DNA of 64,000 bases, taken from Vagococcus lutrae (GTDB taxonomy: Bacteria > Bacillota > Bacilli > Lactobacillales > Vagococcaceae). Below are positions 45,201-53,980 of the stretch, piece after piece. The notes beneath the pieces are model-generated. The model was not told the DNA's origin. It saw nothing but the letters and a program-made list of their open reading frames with translations, and searched no databases. Position numbers and translations under genes: made by a program. The first letter of the stretch is position 1, and the number at the start of each line of letters is the position of its first letter. Location of the stretch: the NCBI RefSeq assembly GCF_003987555.1, contig NZ_NGJW01000001.1, positions 186,001 to 250,000 on the forward strand, written 5' to 3'.

Positions 45201-45761
45201 ATAAGTATCATTCAAACGATAGCTCTTCTGATACATGTTAGTTGTATGATTATTAGGACTTAATAAATAATCAGATATAAAAAAGTTTCTTACGACATTT
45301 CGTGCATTGAATGGATTATCCGGCATATCAAATCCCATTGTTTTTAAAGGTGTGCCGTGCCACGTATTAATATAAATTTGTTCTTCTTTCTTTATAAAAA
45401 AGTTTTGAAAGGTTGCATTATTAATCAAATATTCTGCCGAAGCTAAAGCTTGTAAGTATTCATTACTGTTTCTTTCTACAAATGTAACGTTCTCAATATC
45501 TTTATATCTGTTGATAATGAGATTTAATTCATCGCTTTTCTGAACTGTCCATATATGATGATACTTTTTTTCTTTATCTATCTCTAACAAGTATTTGAAT
45601 ATTGCATAAGGGGAGTCTGTTAAAGACTGTCCTTCTCTACTTTCATAAAGAATTGTCTTTTTAACGATCGGTAATGACTCATAATAATGAATATATTCTT
45701 CCATCATTTTTTGACTTTCCGTCGATTTTATTGGTTTCATTCGCTTTAGTATTTTTCTCAA
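42219..45761 (-). CDS. Fusion enzyme: TagF-like glycerophosphotransferase + GT4 split by GW/SH3-like repeats
   Basis: 1,180 residues. Part 1 (about 30-400) is a CDP-glycerol glycerophosphotransferase with INTWHGTPLKTMG, LEYGYPRID, ILYAPTWKG, ILIKVHPYLY and ITDYSSIFFDF. Part 2 is a glycosyltransferase cut in two: the N-terminal half at about 412-615 (LLIYPGGMANNGITSSFINL, DFSGYS, FIHSDIVAD) and the GT4 C-terminal half at about 1013-1170 (VTVGRLSPEKQHQLLIQAF, SAYEGQPMVLLESL). Between them, about 650-1000, are GW/SH3-like repeats marked by GWI at 697, GWL at 780 and AWI at 897. No signal peptide. It probably polymerises poly(glycerol phosphate) and glycosylates it in the cytoplasm. It is the last gene of the operon, after a tagD copy, and a paralogue of the 1,166-residue protein. 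Confidence 0.88.
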   Translation of the reverse strand: MRKILKRMKPIKSTESQKMMEEYIHYYESLPIVKKTILYESREGQSLTDSPYAIFKYLLEIDKEKKYHHIWTVQKSDELNLIINRYKDIENVTFVERNSNEYLQALASAEYLINNATFQNFFIKKEEQIYINTWHGTPLKTMGFDMPDNPFNARNVVRNFFISDYLLSPNNHTTNMYQKSYRLNDTYTGEILEYGYPRIDTTIQDNQAYLHSLFTIFNIDFDKDKPVILYAPTWKGKNIHSPSNAVHQIHAEMSYLRKHHGEDYNILIKVHPYLYKEARDYTPLKPYLIRDVIDTNELLSITDILITDYSSIFFDFLVTDKPIFFYAWDDDMYVNERGRYFSLEELPGPISATIVELSNQIKNVESYTEKFKENYQRMKEKFVTHDDGKATERYVNHIFNSINSQKKKNSKKNLLIYPGGMANNGITSSFINLVNNLDYSRYNVICFIGFTNRKEQIENIEKITEKATLLFRYGIPAYTKAERKLDSYLQDYGKTGIVKKNYPQQAYIREMKRLIGHITIDIAIDFSGYSIYPAKLILALSDSKKVCFIHSDIVADKNRTVDGKKPHEKSLTNLFTVYNDFDVLLSVSKITNDINREKLKNLVNQDKFKYSVNTLNPEKVLSEKSPKKTLNDEMKIEIINQQANVIEMAEVYEAVPINQSKRILSHIEANSEVEVIAKATYLDEVYYKVRLENIYRGWIAGISIKIKPDTIVSTEKVDYFALLNTSARCYLYSRPYNIDGCYTISTAGFLRNLYVNIDEIVTTSRGRKYFHVSAFNEDLGWLNYNNARLSKRLNGRYPTIVTSLLRKITMLTNRFKYRNKKQLIENRLLFEAECEGFARLDLPDNDKIVCFEDSRLSRPLETNLDLESTNQLVKLLKVADFQGKKVYKIQTTYLETAWIESRYVDEQELADTAPLVFKEESLEAKVLLKEGTGIYSSKVATVFSDNVKKTDSYATEKKIFRTDGKELLQLQDNISQGTLSLVDSRQAIFDEINGTFNSEGMYVPYPRKEDKIFNFVTVGRLSPEKQHQLLIQAFAEFYKQNEQSHLYIVGSGAIKDDLQRLVSELQIQKAVTFTGQLSNPYPLMKRCNCFVLTSAYEGQPMVLLESLTLGLPIISTDIPACRYVLQDGAYGLLTKTNDVEGIKNEMIRLYENKDSLNFKKFDYQAYNEQAIEDFYKNIMK

Positions 45762-45778
45762 AAATAACGCTCCTTACC

Positions 45779-46186
45779 TTAACTCTCTCTTGCTCGCTTT
45801 TTTAACGCTCTTTTAATTCCTGTTGTTGAGATACCTTCTGTTCGTGGTAAATACTTTACCTCGCATCTATCTGACAAATAGTCAAATTTACCTTCCCAAT
45901 TATCTCCCATCACAAAAATATCAATATCATACTTTTCAATGTCATCTTCTTTTTGTTCCCATGATTCTTCTGGATAGACAGCATCCACATATTTCAACGC
46001 TTCAAGTACAAATTTGCGTTCTTCAAATTTATAATAGTTATCCTTCTTTTTTTCCTTTTGATTAAACTCATCTGTGGAAACCATTACTATTAGCTCGTCT
46101 CCCAGTGCCTTTGCTCTTTTCAATAAGTTAATATGTCCTGGATGTAATATATCATATGTTCCGTATGTTATAACCCGTTTTTTCAT
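45779..46186 (-). CDS. tagD: Glycerol-3-phosphate cytidylyltransferase (second copy)
   Basis: 135 residues from the ATG at 46186 (AAGGAG at 7-nt spacing). It makes CDP-glycerol from CTP and glycerol-3-phosphate. Signature motifs: VITYGTYDILHPGHINLL with the HxGH nucleotidyltransferase site, and the C-terminal LPRTEGISTTGIKR. It overlaps the upstream fusion-enzyme gene by 35 nt. Homologous to the other tagD copy, with a slightly longer tail (ALKKRARES). CDP-glycerol is the donor for the TagB/TagF-type enzymes of the operon. Confidence 0.95.
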   Translation of the reverse strand: MKKRVITYGTYDILHPGHINLLKRAKALGDELIVMVSTDEFNQKEKKKDNYYKFEERKFVLEALKYVDAVYPEESWEQKEDDIEKYDIDIFVMGDNWEGKFDYLSDRCEVKYLPRTEGISTTGIKRALKKRARES

Positions 46187-49100
46187 CACTTTGCTCCTTT
46201 ATTTGTTGTGCAATAAACTGTTCAAATTGTTCCATTGTTTCATTATTATATTCTCTAGCATTAAACTTTATCTTTTCGCTATTATTGACTACGATACTTT
46301 GCATAGCTAAAAACAATTGTTCAACATCGTCAGTTGGTACTATTGCTCCATATTCTCCGTGTTTCAAGACATAAGCACTTCCCGGATTATCTGTAGAAAT
46401 AACTTTCATCCCTAAAGAAAGTGCTTCTAATAACACAATCGGTTGACCTTCATAGTACGACGTTAACACAAAACAATCTACCTTCTCCATAAATGGATAG
46501 GGATTAGCTATGTGACCCGTAAATATCACGTGCTCTTGAAGACCTAACTTATATACAAATTCTTCCAGCGATCTTTTTAGAGGTCCGTCCCCTATTAACC
46601 ATAACTTTCCAACTCCTTTAGATTCTCTAAATAGTGAAAATGCCTGAATTAATAGTTTTTGATTTTTTTCTGGTGATAATCGACCAACGGTAATAAATTG
46701 TGGCTCTTCTGTAAATACTGGATATGGCACATATTTCCCTTGGTTGTTGTATGTTCCATATGTCAAACTTAAGCGACCACTTTCAGAGCTTACCTCTTGC
46801 TTATCTTCTAAAAGGTAGGTCACTTTATCATTGGTATAATATCGTTTCCTTATGACTGGATACACTTCATTATTAGTCTTCTCAAACATTCCTTGAAACG
46901 GCTCTTCGTATAATAAGACCGTTGGATTGTCTTCTATTAGTTGATAGAGAATGTCGTCTTGATTTATCCAACCTTTTTTTTGATTGATTTTTACATTGTA
47001 AAAAGTTTTAGTATCCAGAGTTGCCTTTACAAACGACTCCATATACTGGTCTTTCTCTAGACTTAATTCTTCATACTTAGATTCCTGAGTATAGTCAGAA
47101 TACAAACGTATCTGTTGTTTTTCTAAGCTTTTTAATATCGTTCTCCTATATACACAATCATTCTTGATTTTTTTTATTTCTTTTATCTTGCTTCTATATT
47201 GAAAATGATTGACACTGGTTATTATTTTGCCTATCCATCTCATTTTTTTTTGCTGATAAAAACGATAAGCTAACGTCGATTCATGATTAATCCAACCTAT
47301 AGTTTCACCATTTATCTTCAATGGAAGATTTTGTGCTTGAAATGTTTCTACCTGCTCGTCAGCTTCAAGAATAAGGCCTTTTAACTTCCCTTCAAAAGTC
47401 ACGTGATTTCCTGCCAAATTATAAGGCTTATTATATAATCTAACATGATTATCTGTCACTATTTTGACTAAAATAGGGTCAGTCGTATGACGGATAACTT
47501 CATCGGGCAACTCTTCTAATAATTTTTCTTGTACCCAGCCAAGATAGTCATTATTAACAAGTATTTTAAAAAACTGTTCACCAAAAAGTGTTGTTTGGGC
47601 TATTTTTGTTACCTTAACAGGTTGTTGTGGCACCTTATATCTAAATGTACAATCTCTATTATCTAAATCTTCAAGAACCAAGCACGTCTTTATAGACGTC
47701 TTAAAGCGATATAGACCTCGCTCTTCTACAATTTCATTTTTATTTTCATTCATCAGAGTGGGATAACTAAATAACTTTTCTAGGTCTAATGCATTAGGGA
47801 GCGACATAAATTTGTCTTGCGAAATATGAGGGAATGATTGCTTATTGACTTCATTTAAAACGGGAGAAACTGATACCAACTTATCAAATTTAGGATAAGC
47901 GCTAAACATTCCTTTTAAATTCAAGTAATGAATTTTTTTACCATTCACTTCTCTATGTTGATCTGCCATCATATCACTATGTAAATAAACTACATGACGT
48001 TGACTTGTCACTGCCAAGATGTAACGTGTCCAAAACAAACTATACCCACTAAAATCGATTGCAATATCGTATTTCTTCTTACCTAACACACGTCTCATTT
48101 CAAAATAAAATCCATCTAAAGGAAAATTTTGACGACTTTTTTCATTAAGACCTCTCCATTGAATCCATTCCGATTGATACTGTTCTTTTAATGTCAACAA
48201 ACTTACGTTATCACGGTAAAGCAAGTGTACTTCCTTGGGTATTTGTTTGACATTATTTAGTTGGTCTTGCGAAGTCTCTAACCCTAATAAACAAGTTACA
48301 TCATACTTTTCATAATCGATATTTTTAACAAGATTTAAAAAGCTACTTGTAATACCATTATTTGACATTCCACCAGGATAAAAAAGCAACTTTATTTTTT
48401 CGTTAGCTTCAGTAACAGGTGTCATGACTAAGTCTTTCTTAAAAATATGTGAAATATAACGCTCTGTTGCGTTGCCATCTTCGTGCAATACAAATCGTTG
48501 CTGATAATTTCGATAGCGTTGCAATATATCAGCTTCTCGATAAGTTTCTTCCAAAATAGTCTGAATAACTGTATCTATTCGATAACAAATAGGTCCTGGT
48601 AAAGTTTCTTTATTAAAATATGAACCTCGACTAGCTTCATAAATATCTTCATCCCACGCATAAAAAATAATTGGTTTATTTGTCACTAAAAAATCAAAAA
48701 AAATACTTGAATAGTCTGTTATTAGAATATCTGTGCCAGCTAGTACCTCATTAGTATCCAGTACATCTGGTACTAGAAATGGTTGCAACTTGACTGAATC
48801 AGACGCACGTCGATATAAAAAAGGATGCACTTTAATCAAAATTTGATAGTCATTATGCAAGCCTTTATGAAGTGACATAACTTCATTTTCAAGTTGGATT
48901 ATATCATCACGTGCAGCATTAACGGATGTTCCTTTCCACGTTGGAGCGTATAACAATATTTTTTTTTCCGCCTCTAAAACCAAGTCGAATTTATTAAATT
49001 GCTCGCTTAAATCGAATCGTGTAGTATTAAACATCTTATCTATTCTTGGATAACCACTCTCTAAGACTTCTCCATTAAAACCACCTCGTAAGCGATACGC

Positions 49101-49652
49101 ATCAAGATACATCTTCGTAGTATGTGCGTTGGGACTAATTAAGTAATCTGCCATATGAAAATTACGTATAACATTTCTAGATATATTCATCGGCTGATTG
49201 ATATCTAATCCCATTTTCTTAAGGGGTGTCCCATGCCAAGTGTTGATGTAAGTTTGTTCGTCCCTTACTAAAAAAAATGATGGAAATGTCGCATTGTTAA
49301 TTAAATATTCGGCTTGAGCTAACCATTTTAAATAGTCAGTCGAGCCTCTTTCTACAAATGTAATATTAGGATAGTGCTCGTACTGAGACATAATTTTTTT
49401 TAATTCTGGTGTTGAAACCACGCTCCAAATATGTTGCCATCCCTTGTCCCTCTCATGTTGTAGAAAATAATCAAAGATAGCTTTTGGAGAGTCTGTAATA
49501 GATTTTCCATCACGAACTTCATATAGTATCGTTTTTTTGCAAATTGGTTGTTTTAAAAACTCCCGATACTTCTGTGCGGATTTAGTCAATTGCGAACGTT
49601 GTGCTTGATATACAGGACCTATAACTTTTCTGACTATCCCTTTCAACCCCAT
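46152..49652 (-). CDS. Fusion enzyme: TagF-like glycerophosphotransferase + GT4 split by GW/SH3-like repeats (paralogue)
   Basis: 1,166 residues, colinear with the other fusion protein. TagF-like domain at about 38-405 (INTWHGTPLKKMGLD, LESGYPRID, LLYAPTWKGTS, ILIKVHPFLY, ITDYSSIFFDF). GT-B N-half at about 420-625 (LLFYPGGMSNNGITSSFLNL, DFSGYS, LHSDMMAD), GW/SH3-like repeats at about 640-975 (GWV at 705, GWI at 786 and 894), GT4 C-half at about 984-1150 (ITVGRLSPEKNQKLLIQAF, SYYEGQPIVLLEAL). Repeat spacing (about 81 and 110 residues) matches the paralogue. No signal peptide, so cytoplasmic or membrane-peripheral. Divergence from the paralogue suggests an old duplication with different sugar donors. 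Sits between the two tagD copies. Confidence 0.88.
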   Translation of the reverse strand: MGLKGIVRKVIGPVYQAQRSQLTKSAQKYREFLKQPICKKTILYEVRDGKSITDSPKAIFDYFLQHERDKGWQHIWSVVSTPELKKIMSQYEHYPNITFVERGSTDYLKWLAQAEYLINNATFPSFFLVRDEQTYINTWHGTPLKKMGLDINQPMNISRNVIRNFHMADYLISPNAHTTKMYLDAYRLRGGFNGEVLESGYPRIDKMFNTTRFDLSEQFNKFDLVLEAEKKILLYAPTWKGTSVNAARDDIIQLENEVMSLHKGLHNDYQILIKVHPFLYRRASDSVKLQPFLVPDVLDTNEVLAGTDILITDYSSIFFDFLVTNKPIIFYAWDEDIYEASRGSYFNKETLPGPICYRIDTVIQTILEETYREADILQRYRNYQQRFVLHEDGNATERYISHIFKKDLVMTPVTEANEKIKLLFYPGGMSNNGITSSFLNLVKNIDYEKYDVTCLLGLETSQDQLNNVKQIPKEVHLLYRDNVSLLTLKEQYQSEWIQWRGLNEKSRQNFPLDGFYFEMRRVLGKKKYDIAIDFSGYSLFWTRYILAVTSQRHVVYLHSDMMADQHREVNGKKIHYLNLKGMFSAYPKFDKLVSVSPVLNEVNKQSFPHISQDKFMSLPNALDLEKLFSYPTLMNENKNEIVEERGLYRFKTSIKTCLVLEDLDNRDCTFRYKVPQQPVKVTKIAQTTLFGEQFFKILVNNDYLGWVQEKLLEELPDEVIRHTTDPILVKIVTDNHVRLYNKPYNLAGNHVTFEGKLKGLILEADEQVETFQAQNLPLKINGETIGWINHESTLAYRFYQQKKMRWIGKIITSVNHFQYRSKIKEIKKIKNDCVYRRTILKSLEKQQIRLYSDYTQESKYEELSLEKDQYMESFVKATLDTKTFYNVKINQKKGWINQDDILYQLIEDNPTVLLYEEPFQGMFEKTNNEVYPVIRKRYYTNDKVTYLLEDKQEVSSESGRLSLTYGTYNNQGKYVPYPVFTEEPQFITVGRLSPEKNQKLLIQAFSLFRESKGVGKLWLIGDGPLKRSLEEFVYKLGLQEHVIFTGHIANPYPFMEKVDCFVLTSYYEGQPIVLLEALSLGMKVISTDNPGSAYVLKHGEYGAIVPTDDVEQLFLAMQSIVVNNSEKIKFNAREYNNETMEQFEQFIAQQIKEQSDEKTGYNIRNI

Positions 49653-49667
49653 ATGATATCTCCTATC

Positions 49668-50054
49668 CTAATCTTTAAAGTCTTTTTTTATTTTTGTCGT
49701 CGATATACCTTCTGTTCTAGGTAAATAGATGACTTCGCAATAATCTTGTAAAAAGTCAAATTTACCTGTCCAATCATCTCCCATTACGAAGACATCTATT
49801 TCATTATCTACGACATCGCTAATCTTTTGTTCCCAGTTATGCTCAGGTAAAACAGCATCGACATACTTTACCGCTTCTAAAATATATTTTCTGTCTTCAA
49901 ATGGCATAAAAGATTTTTTTCCTTTTAGCTCGTTAAACTCGTCTGACGAAATCACGACTGTCAGATGATCTCCTAATTCTTTGGCACGTCTTAAAATATT
50001 AATATGACCTTTATGTAGTAAATCAAATGTCCCATATGTGATGACTTTTTTCAT
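49668..50054 (-). CDS. tagD: Glycerol-3-phosphate cytidylyltransferase (first copy)
   Basis: 128 residues, the usual length. VITYGTFDLLHKGHINIL carries the HxGH catalytic site, with WTGKFD and LPRTEGISTTKIKK following. It makes CDP-glycerol. The ATG shares bases with the upstream tagF-like stop (TAATG), so translation is probably coupled. With two tagD copies in one operon, each followed by a giant fusion gene, a tandem module duplication is likely. Confidence 0.95.
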   Translation of the reverse strand: MKKVITYGTFDLLHKGHINILRRAKELGDHLTVVISSDEFNELKGKKSFMPFEDRKYILEAVKYVDAVLPEHNWEQKISDVVDNEIDVFVMGDDWTGKFDFLQDYCEVIYLPRTEGISTTKIKKDFKD

Positions 50055-51238
50055 TATGTACCTTTCCTTTCGATTAAATCAACTATGACTTGAGATGCAT
50101 TACCTGTCTCTTTTTCTACTATTCTATCATAAAACTTTTTGTTTTTTGTATGTTGATTAAAAAAGTCAAGTGGCTTTCGTAATGCTTCTTTACTCAATTT
50201 AATTAATTCTTGATTGTCGCTTACCATTGCTCCCGGTAATCCTTTTTCGATATCGTAATATGTTCCTCTTAAAATATTTTCATATTGTTCTCGATCTGGT
50301 AAATAGAAAATAATAGGCCGTTTCAAAATATAATAATCGAAAAAGCTTGAAGAGTAGTCGGTAATCAAAATATCGCTTATCAATAGTAGGTCATTCATAT
50401 CAGGATAATCAGAGACATCTAGCCATTGACTATTTCCATTTTTTTCTGGTTTAACAAGATAGTGCATTCTTACTAATAGTGTGACATTTTCACCCAAACT
50501 TATTGCCAATTCATTTAAGTCTAAAGCTGTGTCAAATCGATACAGCCCGTCAATATGTTGGTGATTATCGCGCCAAGTAGGGGCATAGAGAATAACTTTG
50601 CTATTTTCGTTAATATCTAGTTTATTTTTTAATTGATTTTTCAACTGTGTATTCAAGCTCTCGTTTACTAGCTTATCATTTCGAGGATAACCTATTTCCA
50701 ATATATCACCTGTATATGAAAAGGCTGACTTAAATATTTTGGTACTATATAAATTGGGAGAGATTAAAAAGTCCCATCTTTTACTTTCTTTTTCAAAAGA
50801 ATTTCGGTAACTAGTATTAGTATAACCATTAATGTTGACATTCGAAATGTCCAATCCTATTTTTTTCAACGGTGTTCCATGCCACGTCTGAATATACGTA
50901 GTACGAGAACTCTTATAACAAAACTCCGGCATTCTTGTGTTGACAATCCAAAAATCTGCATGAGATATTAACCACAACCATCTGAATGAAAAACGATACA
51001 CGTGAGTTACTTTTCCATCTAAAAAAGGTGCCTCATACCCTTGTGAGACACCCCAAATAAGCTCATAATTAAAATGTGTTTCCTTCATCAACTCATATAT
51101 AGCACGTGGGTTGTCACTGTACTGTTTACCATGAAAGCTCTCAAAATAAACTATTTTTTTCTTTGTCGGAATCTTAGCTAGTAGCCAGAGCAAACTGTAT
51201 ATTGTTTGCTCTGCAAATTTATGAATTATTTTTTTCAT
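50054..51238 (-). CDS. tagF: CDP-glycerol glycerophosphotransferase (TagF-like, stand-alone)
   Basis: 394 residues, a single catalytic domain plus an N-terminal amphipathic/hydrophobic stretch (about 5-25) for membrane contact. Motifs: VYFESFHGKQYSDNPRAIYE, IQTWHGTPLKKIGLD, EIGYPRNDKL, VILYAPTWRDNHQ, VRMHYLVKP, LITDYSSSFFDY and the C-terminal ETGNAS. It adds glycerol phosphate units to the teichoic acid linkage unit or chain. Whether it is a short primer (TagF/TarF type) or the main polymerase cannot be decided, since two fusion proteins with the same domain are encoded downstream. Confidence 0.9.
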   Translation of the reverse strand: MKKIIHKFAEQTIYSLLWLLAKIPTKKKIVYFESFHGKQYSDNPRAIYELMKETHFNYELIWGVSQGYEAPFLDGKVTHVYRFSFRWLWLISHADFWIVNTRMPEFCYKSSRTTYIQTWHGTPLKKIGLDISNVNINGYTNTSYRNSFEKESKRWDFLISPNLYSTKIFKSAFSYTGDILEIGYPRNDKLVNESLNTQLKNQLKNKLDINENSKVILYAPTWRDNHQHIDGLYRFDTALDLNELAISLGENVTLLVRMHYLVKPEKNGNSQWLDVSDYPDMNDLLLISDILITDYSSSFFDYYILKRPIIFYLPDREQYENILRGTYYDIEKGLPGAMVSDNQELIKLSKEALRKPLDFFNQHTKNKKFYDRIVEKETGNASQVIVDLIERKGT

Positions 51239-51252
51239 TTTTTTCTCTCTTT

Positions 51253-52095
51253 TTAAATAAAATCAACAAAGCGGGCACGGAATTTCATATGTAAATGAGC
51301 CCCTATTGTCAGTAAGATAAAGACGACAAGCCAGAAAAATAAAGTCTGAGCTGGCTTTTCCCAAAACCATTGACGTGATAAAAAGGAATCTCTGAATCCT
51401 TCAATAATATAATAAATAGGATTCAATTTCAAAAAACCAACTAACCACGATAAATGTGGAGATTTTACAAGTGTATTAATATCCCAAATAGGACCTGATA
51501 AGTAGAATAATAATCGTAAAATAGATTGTAACATAATATGATAGTCTCTTACCAAAACAGTAATGGTCGCATTTAAAATACCAAATGCGAAAAGGAAAGC
51601 AATCATACAAACAAAATAATAAACATACTGTACCCAGTAAATAGTAATAGGCACTCTAAAACCTACCATTGCGGTAACTAATAATAACATCATCCATTTA
51701 TAACTGACTAAATTACTTGCCATATTAACAGAAGGTAGTATGCTTACTGGAAATTTCATTTTCGAAACCATACCCACCTGCTTATAGATACTATTAGAAC
51801 ACCCTAGTATTGAACTATTAATAAAGAACCAAGCGATGATTCCGATTAACATCCAAATAATAAATGGAACACCTTGGACTTCGCGTCCTCCGCGTACCCC
51901 TAATCCAAAAATCAAATAATAAATACCTATCTGAATAGCTGGATTCAAAAATTGCCATATTAACCCTAAATAGTGACTTTGATATGTTGCTTTTTCTTCA
52001 TATGTTGAAATCCGACGAATGATGCCGAAGTTTTTTATTTGTTCTGAGATTACTAATTGAATATCGTTCACCTTAATTGACTCCTTTTTTCTCAC
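51253..52095 (-). CDS. tagG: Teichoic acid ABC exporter permease TagG
   Basis: 280 residues, an ABC-2-type permease with six membrane segments (begins at YLGLIWQFLNPAIQIGIYYL, about 43-62). The family motif GIIAWFFINSSILGCSNSI is present. With TagH it flips or exports the undecaprenyl-linked teichoic acid across the membrane. The start overlaps tagA by 23 nt. Unusually, tagG is separated from tagH by tagA and a tagB-like gene. Confidence 0.93.
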   Translation of the reverse strand: MRKKESIKVNDIQLVISEQIKNFGIIRRISTYEEKATYQSHYLGLIWQFLNPAIQIGIYYLIFGLGVRGGREVQGVPFIIWMLIGIIAWFFINSSILGCSNSIYKQVGMVSKMKFPVSILPSVNMASNLVSYKWMMLLLVTAMVGFRVPITIYWVQYVYYFVCMIAFLFAFGILNATITVLVRDYHIMLQSILRLLFYLSGPIWDINTLVKSPHLSWLVGFLKLNPIYYIIEGFRDSFLSRQWFWEKPAQTLFFWLVVFILLTIGAHLHMKFRARFVDFI

Positions 52096-52813
52096 TTTTC
52101 TTACTGGCTTTCTTTGCCTCTCTTAAAAAAATTGGCAACTCAATAATCCGTTTTAAACGTGAAGGATGACTTAACGAGCGATATAGCCATTCAATGTTTA
52201 ATCGAATCACCCACTCTGGAGCTCGTTTAACAGAGCCACTGATAACATCAAAACTTCCACCAACATCTTGTATAACTTGGACATCTAACTGTTCATATGT
52301 TTCTGCTATCCAAAGCTCTTGCAATGGAAATCCTAATGCTACAAATAAAAACGTTGGTTTCAATCGATTAATTTCACTTACGATTTCATCTGTACTTTTA
52401 TCAGTATATCCATCGGTAGATCCTAACACTTTAATATTTGGATAATCTCTCTTAATAGCTAAGACGGTATCTCTTAAAACATCTGGTCGGCTACCATATA
52501 AGTATATACTTAAGCTATGCGTGTTAGCATATTGTAGAAAGGCTATCATTAAATCTATTCCCGCAACTCTCTCTGTGATGTTCCCTCCTAATTTCTTAGA
52601 AGCTTTTACAATTCCTACACCGTCAGGAATACGATGACTAGCTTTTTCTAACAACTCTATAATTGATGGGTATTTATGTGCATGCAAAGCAATTTGTGGA
52701 TTCACACTCATAAATAACCATTTGTTTGTTTGACTTAAAAGCTTGGGAAGCTCGTTTATTATTTCTGTAATCGTTAGTTTATCCACAGGAATGTTATTAA
52801 TATACTCTGTCAC
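52073..52813 (-). CDS. tagA: N-acetylmannosaminyltransferase TagA (WecG/TagA/CpsF family)
   Basis: 246 residues. It transfers ManNAc from UDP-ManNAc to undecaprenyl-PP-GlcNAc, completing the disaccharide linkage unit of wall teichoic acid. Family motifs: FMSVNPQIALHAHKYP, HRIPDGVGIVKASKKLGG, RVAGIDLM with the catalytic Asp region, LYGSRPDVL and VALGFPLQELWI, then QDVGGSFDVISGSVKRAPEW. The donor is supplied by MnaA, encoded at about 21-22 kb. Confidence 0.95.
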   Translation of the reverse strand: MTEYINNIPVDKLTITEIINELPKLLSQTNKWLFMSVNPQIALHAHKYPSIIELLEKASHRIPDGVGIVKASKKLGGNITERVAGIDLMIAFLQYANTHSLSIYLYGSRPDVLRDTVLAIKRDYPNIKVLGSTDGYTDKSTDEIVSEINRLKPTFLFVALGFPLQELWIAETYEQLDVQVIQDVGGSFDVISGSVKRAPEWVIRLNIEWLYRSLSHPSRLKRIIELPIFLREAKKASKKSEKKGVN

Positions 52814-52816
52814 GAT

Positions 52817-53980
52817 TCATTCACCCTTGTCTATAATATCTCGCATTCGTTCAATTAAACGATAGGTAGCTCTACCATCATTATATGTATTCCATTCCTT
52901 GAGAGAAAGATGTTCCGTCTGTTCATTTAAAGCAATGCAATTCATTAAATCTTGCTTAGTTTCAACAATTATCTCTTCGTATGCTTGATAACTTTCTTCT
53001 TGTAGTCCAGTGTGTTGCTGATATTCTTTCCTATCGTACCAATACAGGTAAATACGACCTTGTGGGCATGCTAACACATATTCAAAAGGAATGGAAGAAT
53101 AGTCAGTTACTAAAACATCTACCGAAAATAATAGCTCTGGTAACGTCATCCCTTTAAAATCTCGTATAACATAAGTATTATCCAACTTACACATTGTTTG
53201 ATGCGGATGTTTCTTTTCAAATAACACATAGTCATCACTTAGTATCCATGTCTCTCTACTATTCTGCTCATCGTTACGATAAGTTGGGGAATACAGAATC
53301 ACTGTACGATTAACTGCTTCTGGAAATAACGAATTAAATCGTTCCTTTTGATACTTTTTCTCTGCTTTATCAAAAAAATAATCGGTTCTAGGTAAGCCTG
53401 TTTTCAATATTTTTTTTTCAGGAATACGGTAACTCGCTTGAAAAACCTCTGCCATTTTATCAGAACCTACCACGTAATAATCGATAGCATCATAAACTTC
53501 TTGAAAACGTCTTTGTTCTTCTTTCCCACGTAAATGTGTTTGATGATCTTCCCATCCAAAAGTTTTAATAGCGCCATTAGCATGCCATATTTGAAAAAAT
53601 ATGGCCTCACTATAAATGCGAAATTTTCCTAAAAAAGCGATATAGTTATCTACAATTAATATTTTTGCTTTCATTAGTTCTTTCAAACTTTTTATAAAAA
53701 AAGCCGGTGTGTAGTCAAGAGAGTAAATTTTAACACCATGATTTGCCCACTCTTCTGCTTCTTTCTTACAAGAATATTGATAACCAATTTTAACCGACGA
53801 AGCTCCAAACTCTTCTATGAGTGTTGCTATAAAACCTTGGTCGTTATTTGGAAATGTCATTAGATAATGAATCTCAGAAGTCGGCTTCGAACTTTTTTTT
53901 AATTTTTTTAATCTTTTTTCTATTAAAGTCAGTAATAAAGTCTTTATCTTTCTTTTGAACACTTTATTACATCCTTTCAA
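52817..53980 (-). CDS. tagB: CDP-glycerol glycerophosphotransferase, TagB-like primase
   Basis: 387 residues, a single glycerophosphotransferase domain with an N-terminal basic stretch. Motifs: [56 protein letters not shown] and the final [13 protein letters not shown]. The HANGAIK variant differs from the HGTPLK of the other copies and is seen in TagB-type primases, so it probably adds the first glycerol phosphate to the ManNAc-GlcNAc lipid. It is adjacent to tagA. The start overlaps the tagH stop. Confidence 0.87.
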   Translation of the reverse strand: MKGCNKVFKRKIKTLLLTLIEKRLKKLKKSSKPTSEIHYLMTFPNNDQGFIATLIEEFGASSVKIGYQYSCKKEAEEWANHGVKIYSLDYTPAFFIKSLKELMKAKILIVDNYIAFLGKFRIYSEAIFFQIWHANGAIKTFGWEDHQTHLRGKEEQRRFQEVYDAIDYYVVGSDKMAEVFQASYRIPEKKILKTGLPRTDYFFDKAEKKYQKERFNSLFPEAVNRTVILYSPTYRNDEQNSRETWILSDDYVLFEKKHPHQTMCKLDNTYVIRDFKGMTLPELLFSVDVLVTDYSSIPFEYVLACPQGRIYLYWYDRKEYQQHTGLQEESYQAYEEIIVETKQDLMNCIALNEQTEHLSLKEWNTYNDGRATYRLIERMRDIIDKGE

